From: Flavitalea plasmicola
GTDB taxonomy: Bacteria > Bacteroidota > Bacteroidia > Chitinophagales > Chitinophagaceae
NCBI RefSeq assembly: GCF_030546645.1
Contig: NZ_JAUOTO010000010.1
Span: forward strand, 124,001-188,000
Direction: 5' to 3'
DNA: 64,000 bases
Shown: positions 24,857 through 33,900 of the stretch, piece after piece
Numbering within the stretch: the first letter of the stretch is position 1
Layout of the letters: every line of letters starts with the position of its first letter
Made by a program: the position numbers and the translations under genes
The notes under the pieces: model-generated
Seen by the model: the letters and a program-made list of their open reading frames with translations, nothing else
Told to the model about the DNA's origin: nothing
Database searches by the model: none

Positions 24857-27037
24857 TCAGTAGATTTTTGATAGGAGCTCCTCAAAAGCTATATCCATCA
24901 CCGGGTACGCCTTATACCCTTCGAAATCGAAATGCCACCATTCACTGGGAAAGATGACAAAGCCATGCTTCAGCATCACATCCTGCAATAACTGCCGGTT
25001 TTTCCGCTGGGTCTCGGTGACGCCGGCATAATCGGCGGCAGCCCGTCGGGTAAAATCATCGTAAGATGTCGGCATGTCCAGCTCCTTACCTGTTCTCAGA
25101 TCCACCAGCGTCAGGTCCACCGCGCATCCCCGGTTATGGCGCGAGCCGGTATAGGGCGAAGCGACAAAGTTGGAATCGTGATAGGCTTCCCAAAAATCTA
25201 CCGTCACCCTGTAGGGCCTGTAGCCATCATAGACCTTCACGCCATAGCCCATCGGTTTCAGCTCCTGTGCAACATCCCGCAAAGCCTCCGCAGCGGGGAG
25301 GCGCAGGAAAGCCGCCGCGGTCCTGTACATGGGACGATGCATGATATTGTTATTCGTCGCATAGCGGATGTCGAGCCGGACGTCCGGGATGAATTTGTCC
25401 AGGGCCACGATCTCCTGCCGGGGATGGGCGACCACCAGCTGCCGGTATTCCGCGACGGAGGAAATGGTTTTCAGTCCGTATCTCGCAAAGATGGACGGAG
25501 ACGATGACGCGTCCGATCCCTGCCCGGGAGTGGACCGTCCATATCCTTGTCTGGCCGCCGCCTCTTTGATATGGTAGGCCTGTATCAGGGCGGGGTTCTC
25601 TGGTGACAGCGTAAAATGTACCTCCAGGTCGGCCTTTTCTCCCACGATCCGGAAGGTCCCCCGCAGCTGATTCTCCGGAACGATCTCTTCCACACGAAGG
25701 ACCTTGCCAGCCTTATTGAAAAGCGTGGTAGCCTCTTTCCGCAGTGAATCGATGAGATAATCGTCAAAGAAGTTCTCGCTGAATATCCCGCTGGCGGGTG
25801 CATTCTTCCAGTCAGGCAATAAAGCCATCAGTTGCTGCTGTCTTTGGCGGAGAATGTCCGACACCGGCAGCTGCCGGGGTCTGAGCTGCGCAAGCGCTAT
25901 CAGCTCCTCCATGACCTGCGCATTCAAGGCTGCTGTACCTTCATAAGTGAGGTTACAGAAGGAGACGACACCAATGCCATATTCGGGCATAATGATCCAG
26001 TTGCTGCCAAATCCGGGTAGCCCACCGCTGTGACCGATGAACTCTTTGCCCGTGCAGTTCCTGCTCCAGGAAAGACCGAAATTATAAGCCGATATACGGG
26101 GACACAATTCCCCCGCGGCATTGCGGTTCTGTGTATAGAAGCCGCTGATCTTGCCCGGCTGATGCATCTCCCGCACCGAGCTGCGTTTCAACGGTCCTGT
26201 CTCTGCGCCATTCCGGGGTGGCCAGGCCGAAAGGTGAAAGCTCATATAGCGGCTGAAGTCTTCCAGGGATGTGAGCATGCCGCCCATGGCGCCATACGCC
26301 CCGCTGTGCAGCATGGCTTCCTCTTTCCATTGGTTGTTGAGCCAGCGATAGCCATGCGCAAGATCTTCCGGCTTTGCCTCTGTATATTCCCAATACGTAT
26401 GCTCCATGCCCAGTGGCTTGAAGATGGTACGGCGGATATATTGTTCAAAGGGCTCACCGGAAACCTTGGTAACGATGTGCCCCAGCAGCGTAAAGCCCAG
26501 GTTGCTGTACTCATAGGCCAGCCCGGGGGTATTGGACAAAGAGACACCGCCTTTTATAAAGTTGATCAGCTCTTCATCCGTGCGCTGTAACTGCCGGTCG
26601 CCCCAGGGATTGTCCTCTGGAAAGCCGGCTGAATGGCTGAGCAGGTGACGGATGGTGATAGGAGGGCTGTCGTCTGTCAGCGGCCGTATCTGCTTCATCT
26701 CCGGGATATATTTATACACCGGGTCGTCAAGGTCCAGCTTGCCGGCATCCCGCAGCGACAGGATCGCCATGGCGGTAAAGCTCTTGGTCATCGAAGCGAT
26801 GCGGTATACGGACTTTGCCGTCACGGGCGTTCTCTTTTTAACATCGGCATAGCCGAAAGTTCCGGTGTGCACCAGCTGCCCGCCCGCCACGATGCCGTAC
26901 GCGAGACCAGGAATATGGTGCTTTTCTGCATAGGCTTTATACAGGCTGTCGATGACAGGAAAGGCTACTTCCAGGTTTTGTCCGACGGCGCTGACAGAGA
27001 GAAAACACGAAAGGATAATGAGTTTGGATCTGGTCAT
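24857..27037 (-). CDS. Serine hydrolase (class C beta-lactamase fold)-VanX-type D-Ala-D-Ala dipeptidase fusion
   Basis: A 726-residue exported protein (signal MTRSKLIILSCFLSVSAVGQ). Residues about 25-380 are a beta-lactamase/penicillin-binding-protein-like hydrolase: Ser82-x-x-Lys85 in YRIASMTKSF, Tyr177-Ser-Asn in YEYSNLGF and the third box GHSGGLPG. After a linker domain to about 540, the C-terminus is a zinc D-Ala-D-Ala dipeptidase of the VanX/DdpX family: DVRLDIRYATNNN, VYDGYRPY, the zinc ligands His634 and Asp641 in SRHNRGCAVDLTL, and Glu699/His702 in PSEWWHFDFEG. One protein could thus cleave a D-amino peptide bond of peptidoglycan and then split D-dipeptides (inference). The RpiR gene ends upstream with a 5-base gap, same strand, implying an operon. 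Confidence 0.9.
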   Translation of the reverse strand: MTRSKLIILSCFLSVSAVGQNLEVAFPVIDSLYKAYAEKHHIPGLAYGIVAGGQLVHTGTFGYADVKKRTPVTAKSVYRIASMTKSFTAMAILSLRDAGKLDLDDPVYKYIPEMKQIRPLTDDSPPITIRHLLSHSAGFPEDNPWGDRQLQRTDEELINFIKGGVSLSNTPGLAYEYSNLGFTLLGHIVTKVSGEPFEQYIRRTIFKPLGMEHTYWEYTEAKPEDLAHGYRWLNNQWKEEAMLHSGAYGAMGGMLTSLEDFSRYMSFHLSAWPPRNGAETGPLKRSSVREMHQPGKISGFYTQNRNAAGELCPRISAYNFGLSWSRNCTGKEFIGHSGGLPGFGSNWIIMPEYGIGVVSFCNLTYEGTAALNAQVMEELIALAQLRPRQLPVSDILRQRQQQLMALLPDWKNAPASGIFSENFFDDYLIDSLRKEATTLFNKAGKVLRVEEIVPENQLRGTFRIVGEKADLEVHFTLSPENPALIQAYHIKEAAARQGYGRSTPGQGSDASSSPSIFARYGLKTISSVAEYRQLVVAHPRQEIVALDKFIPDVRLDIRYATNNNIMHRPMYRTAAAFLRLPAAEALRDVAQELKPMGYGVKVYDGYRPYRVTVDFWEAYHDSNFVASPYTGSRHNRGCAVDLTLVDLRTGKELDMPTSYDDFTRRAAADYAGVTETQRKNRQLLQDVMLKHGFVIFPSEWWHFDFEGYKAYPVMDIAFEELLSKIY

Positions 27038-27042
27038 GGTGT

Positions 27043-27891
27043 TTAGTTGTAATAAACGTTCTCTTCTTCCACCAGCTTTTTATAAGCGGCCGACTGCCGG
27101 GTGGATTGCGGCTTTGTCATTTCCACGATGCAATGCTTGATGGCGTTACAGATGCTGAAAGCCCCGATCAGCGGGCTGAGAAAATAATTGGGCGCCGGAT
27201 GGACAAAGAGCTCATGCCTGCTATAGGCGCACAGGGGAGAATATTCACTGTCCGTCAGCGCGATGGTCGTCGCTCCCTTTTCCTTTGCTTTCTTCAGGGC
27301 TTTGATCGTCTGGTTCTGGCATTGGTCAAATCCAATGGCCAGCACGACATCGCCTTTGCCAAAATGTCCCATGTAATCGAACAGCATGCCATTGTATTCC
27401 GTGATGGCATGGGTTTGGGGAAGATGGCTGCGTAGGAGGCTTTGCAGATAATTGGCTACGTTGCCGATGTATCCCAGTCCGATGATATAGGTCTGCCGGG
27501 AGCCGATGATGGCCTGGCAGGCCAGCATGATCTTTTCGAAAGAAACTTTTTCAATGGTCCTGCTCAACATTTCCAGGTCCCTGGACAAGGCATTGCGAAT
27601 GGCCTCATCCGTGCTGGTGCTGACGGCAAATTCACTGAGGACCTGGCTGAAGGAACTTTTTCTATCCGTGCGCATGAGCTTTTCCTTCAGCCTTTTTTTC
27701 AGATCGTGAAAGCCTTCCAGTCCAATACCCTGGCAAGCCTTGATGATGGTCACGGGGTCTACCTTCAGCTTTTTTGCCAGGTCGGATGTATTCATGGATA
27801 TGATCTCCTCCGGATGATCAAGGACGTATTTGATCACTCTGTATTTTTTCTTGGGCAGCAGCTCCAGGTCGAGTCCTTTTAAGAAATCCAT
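27043..27891 (-). CDS. RpiR family transcriptional regulator
   Basis: A 282-residue regulator. Residues 1-77 form the RpiR HTH_6 domain (ISMNTSDLAKKLKVDPVTII then GLEGFHDLKKRLKEKLM); residues about 120-250 form a SIS sugar-phosphate-binding domain (TYIIGLGYIGNVANYLQSLL, KGDVVLAIGFDQCQNQTIKA, ATTIALTDSEYSPLCAYSRH). RpiR proteins often sense amino sugars or peptidoglycan-derived molecules, as MurR does with MurNAc-6-P. The gene is read with the hydrolase/VanX fusion and is divergent from the dgcN-dgcA-like pair, so it is the natural candidate to control both. A dyad TCAATA-tttt-TATTGA (27939-27954) lies in its own leader. Confidence 0.9.
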   Translation of the reverse strand: MDFLKGLDLELLPKKKYRVIKYVLDHPEEIISMNTSDLAKKLKVDPVTIIKACQGIGLEGFHDLKKRLKEKLMRTDRKSSFSQVLSEFAVSTSTDEAIRNALSRDLEMLSRTIEKVSFEKIMLACQAIIGSRQTYIIGLGYIGNVANYLQSLLRSHLPQTHAITEYNGMLFDYMGHFGKGDVVLAIGFDQCQNQTIKALKKAKEKGATTIALTDSEYSPLCAYSRHELFVHPAPNYFLSPLIGAFSICNAIKHCIVEMTKPQSTRQSAAYKKLVEEENVYYN

Positions 27892-28177
27892 ATTTATACG
27901 GTTAATCTTTTTCTAAGGTAAATGTAAGTTTGCAAAAGTCAATATTTTTATTGATTTTTTATTTTTGTCAATGGTTGCGTGTAGTTTTAGGTTTGGTTAG
28001 GTTTTTCTTTATTGGTATTCCCGACAGCTATAGGCCTTCCGTCGCTGTACATTCGGTACCACTGCGCATTTGTTGTTTATTGAGCGGATAGTCTATTGGA
28101 CAGTTGTACCTGAATCTCCTACCCGAATGTAAGGCTCCTCCAGGTCATAGCTGATCGGCTGCCCACGGATGCGGCAA

Positions 28178-28235
28178 GAGGGGATTTGACAAGAGGATTT
28201 AACAAAGAGGATTTGACAGATAGGATTTTGACAAA
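28178..28235 (+). repeat. Degenerate 14-15-bp direct repeat array (4 copies)
   Basis: Four head-to-tail copies of GAGGATTTGACAA-like units: 28178-28192 (GAGGGGATTTGACAA), 28193-28206 (GAGGATTTAACAAA), 28207-28220 (GAGGATTTGACAGA) and 28221-28235 (TAGGATTTTGACAAA). The conserved core GGATTTGACA resembles TTGACAA seen in the RpiR leader on the other strand, so it may be a binding array for that regulator. Confidence 0.75.
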
Positions 28236-28414
28236 CGGGACGAGTTCGCAGAGATAGAGTCAGCGACTTGCCATTCCGGGGCCTTGAGGTCGACCCTGCC
28301 CTGGAACCGCCTAAATTTCGATGGTAGGGATTTTTGCATCTGTTGAATAGTGTGTCGGCTCAAGTATATTCGATGCTGACAGAAAGAGAAATTTCAGCGG
28401 TGGAAGGGTTAGGG

Positions 28415-28506
28415 TCGCCGAAAATGCGGAGAAGACGTCGCCGAAAATGCGGAGAAGACGTCGCCGAAAATGCGGAGAAGACGTCGCCGAAAATGCGGAG
28501 AAGACG
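28415..28506 (+). repeat. Perfect 23-bp tandem repeat (4 copies)
   Basis: TCGCCGAAAATGCGGAGAAG followed by ACG is repeated four times without a mismatch (28415-28437, 28438-28460, 28461-28483, 28484-28506), ending 61 bases before the DgcN-like start. The 23-bp period is about two helical turns and not a multiple of three, which argues for DNA or RNA function or slippage rather than coding. No spacers, hence not CRISPR. Confidence 0.95.
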
Positions 28507-28567
28507 CCCCCGACACACTAGAAAAGAAAACCCTCAGCGAAAATCACACAGCACCTAAACAAACAAA

Positions 28568-29656
28568 ATGAACACCAACGCCATCATACTCACCGCCGGC
28601 ACCCTCACCGGCTCCAACGCGAAAACAGCCCACGGACTTATCCGATCCAGCGGACGCTATACCATCATCGGCGTCATCGACGACAAGACCGCCGGTCGCG
28701 ATGCCGGCGAGGTCCTGGACAAGATCACGAGGGACATCCCGATCTACGCCAGCCTCGGCGACTTTCAGCGACGCTCGGATAAAAGAGCGCAATATGCCGT
28801 CGTTGGCGTTGCCTTTGCCGGAGGTAAGCTGCCGGCGCCCATACTCGACCAGATCAGGGACGCTATCCAAGCCGGCATTTCCATCGTGTCCGGCGCCCAT
28901 GACTTTCTTTCCGATATGCCTGACATACGGCAGTTGGCCGCGGAAAATGGAGTAACCCTGCTGGATATACGAAAGCCACGGCCGAAGGACCAGCTGAAAT
29001 TCTGGTCAGGCGCCATTATGGAGGTGACTGCGCCGGTCATAGCCGTCATGGGTACGGATTGCGCCCTGGGCAAACGGACCACGGCCGTGATGATCACCGG
29101 CGCCATGAAAGAAAAAGGTGTCCGCGCGGAAATGATCTTCACGGGTCAGACGGGATGGCTGCAGGGACATCGCTATGGGTTTGTGCTGGACAGCACCTAC
29201 AACGATTTTATCTCCGGTGAGCTGGAGCATGCCGTGGTCTCCTGCTGGAAAGAAACGGATGCCGACGTCATTTTCATCGAAGGCCAATCGGCCCTCTGCA
29301 ACCCCAGCGGTCCCTGCGGCTCGGAATTGCTGCTCTCTGCACAATGCAAGGGCGTCATCCTGCAGCATGCGCCGGGCCGGATATACTACAAGGGCAAGGA
29401 AAGCACGGGCAACAAAATATCCCTGGCAAGGGAGCTGGAGCTCATCCGTCTTTACGGCTCCCGCGTGCTGGCCATCACCCTGAACACGGCGAAGCTCACG
29501 GCCGAAGAAGCCCGCGGCTACCAGGAAAGGCTGGAAAATGAATTTGGCCTGCCCGTGATCCTTCCGCTGGAAGACGGTATGCATCGCCTCTCCGAAATTG
29601 TACGGGAATATGTGGCGACATTCAAGAACATTCCTTTTAAAAGCACACCATCATGA
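28568..29656 (+). CDS. dgcN: DgcN-like (DUF1611) protein, putative D-glutamate N-acetyltransferase
   Basis: A 362-residue cytosolic protein with the two DUF1611 domains: an N-terminal Rossmann-like part (IILTAGTLTGSNAKTAHGLI, GVIDDKTAGRDAGEVL) and a C-terminal P-loop domain from about 150. The P loop is MGTDCALGKRTT (Gly162-Thr172), followed by FTGQTGWLQGHRYGFVLDST, DADVIFIEGQSAL and HPSGPCGSELL-like CNPSGPCGSELLL. DgcN of marine Proteobacteria, in this family, acetylates D-glutamate to N-acetyl-D-glutamate. The next gene (29653) is a DgcA-like epimerase and overlaps as ATGA, the same pair. Assignment is by family and context; amino acid specificity is not proven. Confidence 0.78.
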   Translation: MNTNAIILTAGTLTGSNAKTAHGLIRSSGRYTIIGVIDDKTAGRDAGEVLDKITRDIPIYASLGDFQRRSDKRAQYAVVGVAFAGGKLPAPILDQIRDAIQAGISIVSGAHDFLSDMPDIRQLAAENGVTLLDIRKPRPKDQLKFWSGAIMEVTAPVIAVMGTDCALGKRTTAVMITGAMKEKGVRAEMIFTGQTGWLQGHRYGFVLDSTYNDFISGELEHAVVSCWKETDADVIFIEGQSALCNPSGPCGSELLLSAQCKGVILQHAPGRIYYKGKESTGNKISLARELELIRLYGSRVLAITLNTAKLTAEEARGYQERLENEFGLPVILPLEDGMHRLSEIVREYVATFKNIPFKSTPS

Positions 29657-30720
29657 AGATCCAACGCATCCATGTCAGGAAGGAAGACCTGCTGCTTACC
29701 CGTCCTTATACCATCGCTTTTAAGACCGTGGACGCCGTGGAGAATGGCATCATCGAGATCATCGCCGACAATGGATTAAAAGGTTACGGCGCATTCAATC
29801 CCAGTCATTTTGTGGTGGGCGAATACCTGGACGACGCTCTGGCCACGTTGAACGAGGGAAATCTTTCGGTCCTCATCGGCCGGGAGCTGGATGATATCGA
29901 CGCGCTCTGTGCGATCGTGCAGCATACCTTTAAGGCCAGTCCGACGGCGCGCACCGGCCTGGAGATCGCCCTTTACGATCTTTTCACGCAAGGGCTGGGA
30001 TTGCCGCTGGCGGGTTTCCTGGGCCAGCGGATCACGTCCATGCCTACCTCCATTACCATTGGGATCAAAGGTGTTGCCGGGACGCTGGAGGAAGCAAGAG
30101 AATATACGGACCGGGGATTTAAGATACTAAAGGTGAAGCTGGGCATCTCGCTGCAAGAGGACCTGGAAAGGCTGATCCGGCTACGCGAAACATTCGGGTA
30201 TGGCATCGGCATCATCATCGATGCGAACCAGGGATATAATGGGACGCAGCTGTCGGCCTTTACGGCGCAAACCCGGCGCCTGCAGATCGGCCTGATCGAG
30301 CAGCCCCTGCCCGTTGGACAGGAGGACACGATGCGCCGGCTGCCGGATGATATCAAAAAGCTCGTCGCCGCCGATGAATCCCTCGTCACGCCTGAGCACG
30401 CGACAAAGCTGGCTGCCGCACCCGCCGCCTGCGGATTTTTCAACATCAAGCTGATGAAGTGCGGCGGCATAAGCCAGGCCCTGCGGATCGCCGACACGGC
30501 CGCCCGGCATTCCATCGATCTCATGTGGGGCTGCAATGATGAAAGCATCATCAGCATCACCGCCGCCCTGCATACGGCCTTCTCCTGCCCCCATACGAAA
30601 TTCATCGACCTGGACGGCAGCCTGGACATGGCCAGGGATGTGGTGGCGGGCGGCTTCCTGCTGAAGGACGGCATCATGTCTATTTCCGGTAAGCCGGGCC
30701 TGGGGCTGACAGCGCTGTAA
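29653..30720 (+). CDS. dgcA: DgcA-like enolase-superfamily racemase/epimerase
   Basis: A 355-residue member of the muconate-lactonizing/dipeptide-epimerase group. The catalytic set is complete: Lys160-Val-Lys162 (FKILKVKLG), metal ligands Asp190 (IIIDANQGY), Glu216 (GLIEQPLP) and Asp241 (AADESLVTP), and opposite base Lys266 (FFNIKLMKCGG). Two Lys bases mean 1,1-proton transfer, that is epimerisation. Family members include L-Ala-D/L-Glu epimerase (peptidoglycan recycling) and DgcA, which turns N-acetyl-D-glutamate into the L form. The C-terminal specificity strand reads MWGCNDESI. Coupling with the DgcN-like gene favours DgcA; a dipeptide epimerase role remains possible. Confidence 0.78.
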   Translation: MKIQRIHVRKEDLLLTRPYTIAFKTVDAVENGIIEIIADNGLKGYGAFNPSHFVVGEYLDDALATLNEGNLSVLIGRELDDIDALCAIVQHTFKASPTARTGLEIALYDLFTQGLGLPLAGFLGQRITSMPTSITIGIKGVAGTLEEAREYTDRGFKILKVKLGISLQEDLERLIRLRETFGYGIGIIIDANQGYNGTQLSAFTAQTRRLQIGLIEQPLPVGQEDTMRRLPDDIKKLVAADESLVTPEHATKLAAAPAACGFFNIKLMKCGGISQALRIADTAARHSIDLMWGCNDESIISITAALHTAFSCPHTKFIDLDGSLDMARDVVAGGFLLKDGIMSISGKPGLGLTAL

Positions 30721-30725
30721 GATAG

Positions 30726-30753
30726 CCCGGGACAGTCCTGAGATCATCCCGGG
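30726..30753 (+). other. Hairpin after dgcA-like gene
   Basis: CCCGGGA (30726-30732) pairs perfectly with TCCCGGG (30747-30753), six bases after the stop. It lacks a T run; a C-rich stretch follows. Confidence 0.5.
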
Positions 30754-30885
30754 ATGTCCCTGCAACAGCCCTGCATATCCCGAAAATTCCCGTGACAGCC
30801 CACCGATACCCCCCGTGATACCCTACGACAGCCTGTGACACACCGCAACAGCCCCATTACCTCCGACTGTAGAAAAAAAGTCCCT
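30754..30885 (+). terminator. C-rich, G-poor stretch, possible Rho (rut) site
   Basis: About 130 bases contain regularly spaced CCC groups separated by A/T-rich or GACA words (GTGACAGCCC, GTGATACCC, CGACAGCC) with few G. This composition is expected of Rho loading sites. With the preceding hairpin it would end the dgcN-dgcA transcript before treS (start 30920). Inference from composition only. Confidence 0.35.
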
Positions 30886-30919
30886 TTCTCCCGGGCATGT
30901 TATTTGTACCCTTCCCGGT

Positions 30920-33900
30920 ATGGCGACGACAACTCCACTGGACGATGAGCTGCATTGGTATAAGGATGCGATCATCTACGAGCTGCATATAAAGGCCTTC
31001 TGTGACGGCGACGGCGATGGCATAGGTGATTTTCAGGGTCTTCTGCAGAAGCTGGACTACCTGCAGGACCTTGGCGTCACGGCCATCTGGCTCCTGCCCT
31101 TTTATCCTTCGCCTTTAAAAGATGACGGCTATGACATTGCGGATTACTACAACATCAACCCGTCCTATGGAGATATCGCCCGCTTCCGCCACTTTTTGAA
31201 AGAAGCCCACAAACGCAATCTGAAAGTGATCACGGAGCTGGTGATCAACCATACCTCAGATCAGCATGCCTGGTTCCAGCGGGCCCGCAGGGCGCCCAAA
31301 GGTTCAAAAGAAAGGAACTTCTATGTCTGGACCGACAATCCCGATCAGTACAAGGACGTCCGCATCATCTTCCAGGACTTTGAAGCTTCCAACTGGACCT
31401 GGGACCCTGTTGCGGAACAATACTATTGGCACCGCTTCTTCCATCATCAGCCCGACCTGAATTACGACAATCCCCTGGTGCAGGAAGAGGTGCTCCGCAT
31501 CATCGACTACTGGTGTAAGATGGGCGTGGATGGTTTCCGGCTGGATGCCGTGCCTTACCTCTATGAAAGGGAAGGGACCAACGGGGAGAACCTGCCTGAG
31601 ACACATGTCTTTTTAAAAAAAATGAGGAAATATGTGGACGAGCATTATCCCGGCACGGTATTCCTTGCCGAGGCAAACATGTGGCCGGAAGATTCCGTCT
31701 CCTATTTCGGGGATGGCGATGAATGTCATATGAACTATCATTTCCCCGTGATGCCCCGCATGTTCATGGCCCTCCAGATGGAAGACCGTTATCCCATCAC
31801 CGATATTTTCGAACAGACGCCCGACATTCCACCCACCTGCCAGTGGGCTATCTTCCTCCGCAATCATGACGAGCTCACATTGGAGATGGTGACGGATGAA
31901 GAGCGCGACTATATGTATAAGGTCTATGCCAGGGACCCGAAGGCGAAGATCAACCTGGGCATCCGCCACCGCCTGGCGCCGCTGTTGGACAACAGCCGGA
32001 GCAAGATGGAATTGCTGAACTCGCTGCTCTTCTCCCTGCCCGGAACGCCCGTGATCTATTACGGCGATGAGATCGGCATGGGTGATAATTTCTACCTGGG
32101 CGACCGGGACGGGGTGCGAACGCCGATGCAATGGTCGCCGGACAGGAACGCAGGCTTTTCAGGCGCCAATCCCCAGAAACTTTACCTGCCCCTGATCCTG
32201 GATCCCGAATATCACTACGAGTCGGTGAACGTGGAGACCCAGCGCAGCAACACGTCTTCGCTGTTCTGGTATATGAAGCGGATCATCAGCGTAAGGAAAA
32301 AGTTCAAGACCTTCGGCAGGGGCAGCCTGAAATTCCTCAATACGGAAAACCCCAAAGTCCTCACCTTTACGCGCACGTATGAAGAAGAGACGCTGCTGAT
32401 CGTTGTAAACCTGTCAAAATTTTCACAGGCGGCGGAAGTGGATCTGCTGGCCTACAAAGGTTATGTTCCCGTGGATGTGTTTAGTAAAAACCGGTTTCCC
32501 GTGATCAAAGACGACGGGTCCTACTTTTTTACGCTAACGCCTTACAGTTTCCAGTGGTTTGTGCTGGAGAAGGCCCACCCGGAAATGGATGAGGACAAGC
32601 CGTTGCCGGGACTCATCCTCCGGCAATGGGAAGCATTGATGGAAGGCAGCGCCCTCCGGCAGCTGGAAAGCAATATCCTGCCGCGCTACCTGCAAAAAGT
32701 AAAATGGTTCACCGGCAAGGACAGGAGCCTGTTCCAGGTGAGCGTCTTCGACTTCATAAAAGTGCCGTTTGACGGTCGCCCGGCCTTCTGGCTCCTCCTG
32801 GAGATCGCAGAGCAGAATGGTACCTCCGGCCTCTATCAGCTGCCGGTAGTATTTATCAATAATGAACAGGCGGACAAGATCGCCGGCGTTTCTCCCGAAG
32901 CATTGATAGCCCGGGTCCGTGGCGAAGAAGGGGAGGGGGCCATGGTGGACGCATTTTTTGTCCCCGAATGGCAGGTGGAACTGTTCCACAGGATGGCGGG
33001 ACACAAGCCGATCACCGCCACCGGACGGCGCATCGAATTTGCAGGTAATGGCATATTGAAGACCAGCCTGGAAAAAGGAGAAGTCATTCCCCGCATACAT
33101 ACATCAGACCTTTTCAATACTTCCATCACCTACAATGGCACTTTCTTTCTGAAGATGTACCGCAAAGTGGATATTGCCATCAATCCGGACCTTGAAACGA
33201 CCCGGTTCCTGACGAAGGAAGCTGCATTCCAATATATCCCTGCTTTCATCGGCGATGTCCAATGGAAGATCAAAAAAGGTCCCATCGTGCTGGGATTGAT
33301 GCAGGAGATGATAGAGAATCACGGGGATGGCTATTGCTATTTCCAGGAACGCATCCATAACTATATAGAACGCGTGCAGGCGGGCGGCAAGGACGTGCTG
33401 CTTTGGGAACAACGGCAGGGTACCCTCATGGCGCCTGTATCCTTCGATGTATTGCCTCCCGACCTGCAGGCCCTGCTGGGTAGTCCGGCCGCAGAACAGG
33501 CCCGCCTGCTCGGCACTCGCACTGCGCAGCTGCATATGGCCCTTGCCTCCGGCGCCGGGGACAAGGATTACAGGCCCGAAGCCTTTTCTCTCCATTATCA
33601 GCGTTCACTTTTTTCATCGTTGCAATCGCTGGTAAGGGAGACCTATCAGAACCTTTCGCGCAATAAAAGCAAGCTCCCGGCAGACATGCAGGCCAACACG
33701 GAAAGGATTACGGCCTATCGGCCCAGGTTGCTGGCGATCTTCAAACGTATCTATGCGAAAAAGCTGGATGCACTGAAAATACGTATCCATGGCAATTTCC
33801 ACCTGGGACAGGTGCTGCTCACCGGTAAGGATCTTGCCATCAGCGACTACAGCGGCGATCCAACCCTCAGCTACAGTGAAAGGAGATTGAAACGTTCGCC

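Larger units (their letters stand above)
27892..28567. other. 676-base divergent regulatory region
   Basis: No credible gene. Near the RpiR start is an A+T-rich stretch with the dyad at 27939-27954 and a second GTCAAT at 27967. Then come about 200 bases without visible structure, a degenerate array (28178-28235) and a perfect array (28415-28506) just before the DgcN-like gene. No clear TTG/TAnnTTTG promoter toward dgcN is visible. The length and repeats suggest complex regulation or recent insertion. Confidence 0.6.

Noticed and set aside
28415-28506. CRISPR array
   Set aside because: Copies are directly adjacent with no spacers and there are no cas genes.
28334-28558. 74-codon frame covering the 23-bp repeats
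   Set aside because: The 23-bp period is not a multiple of three, so the frame shifts at each unit; product is Arg-rich nonsense.
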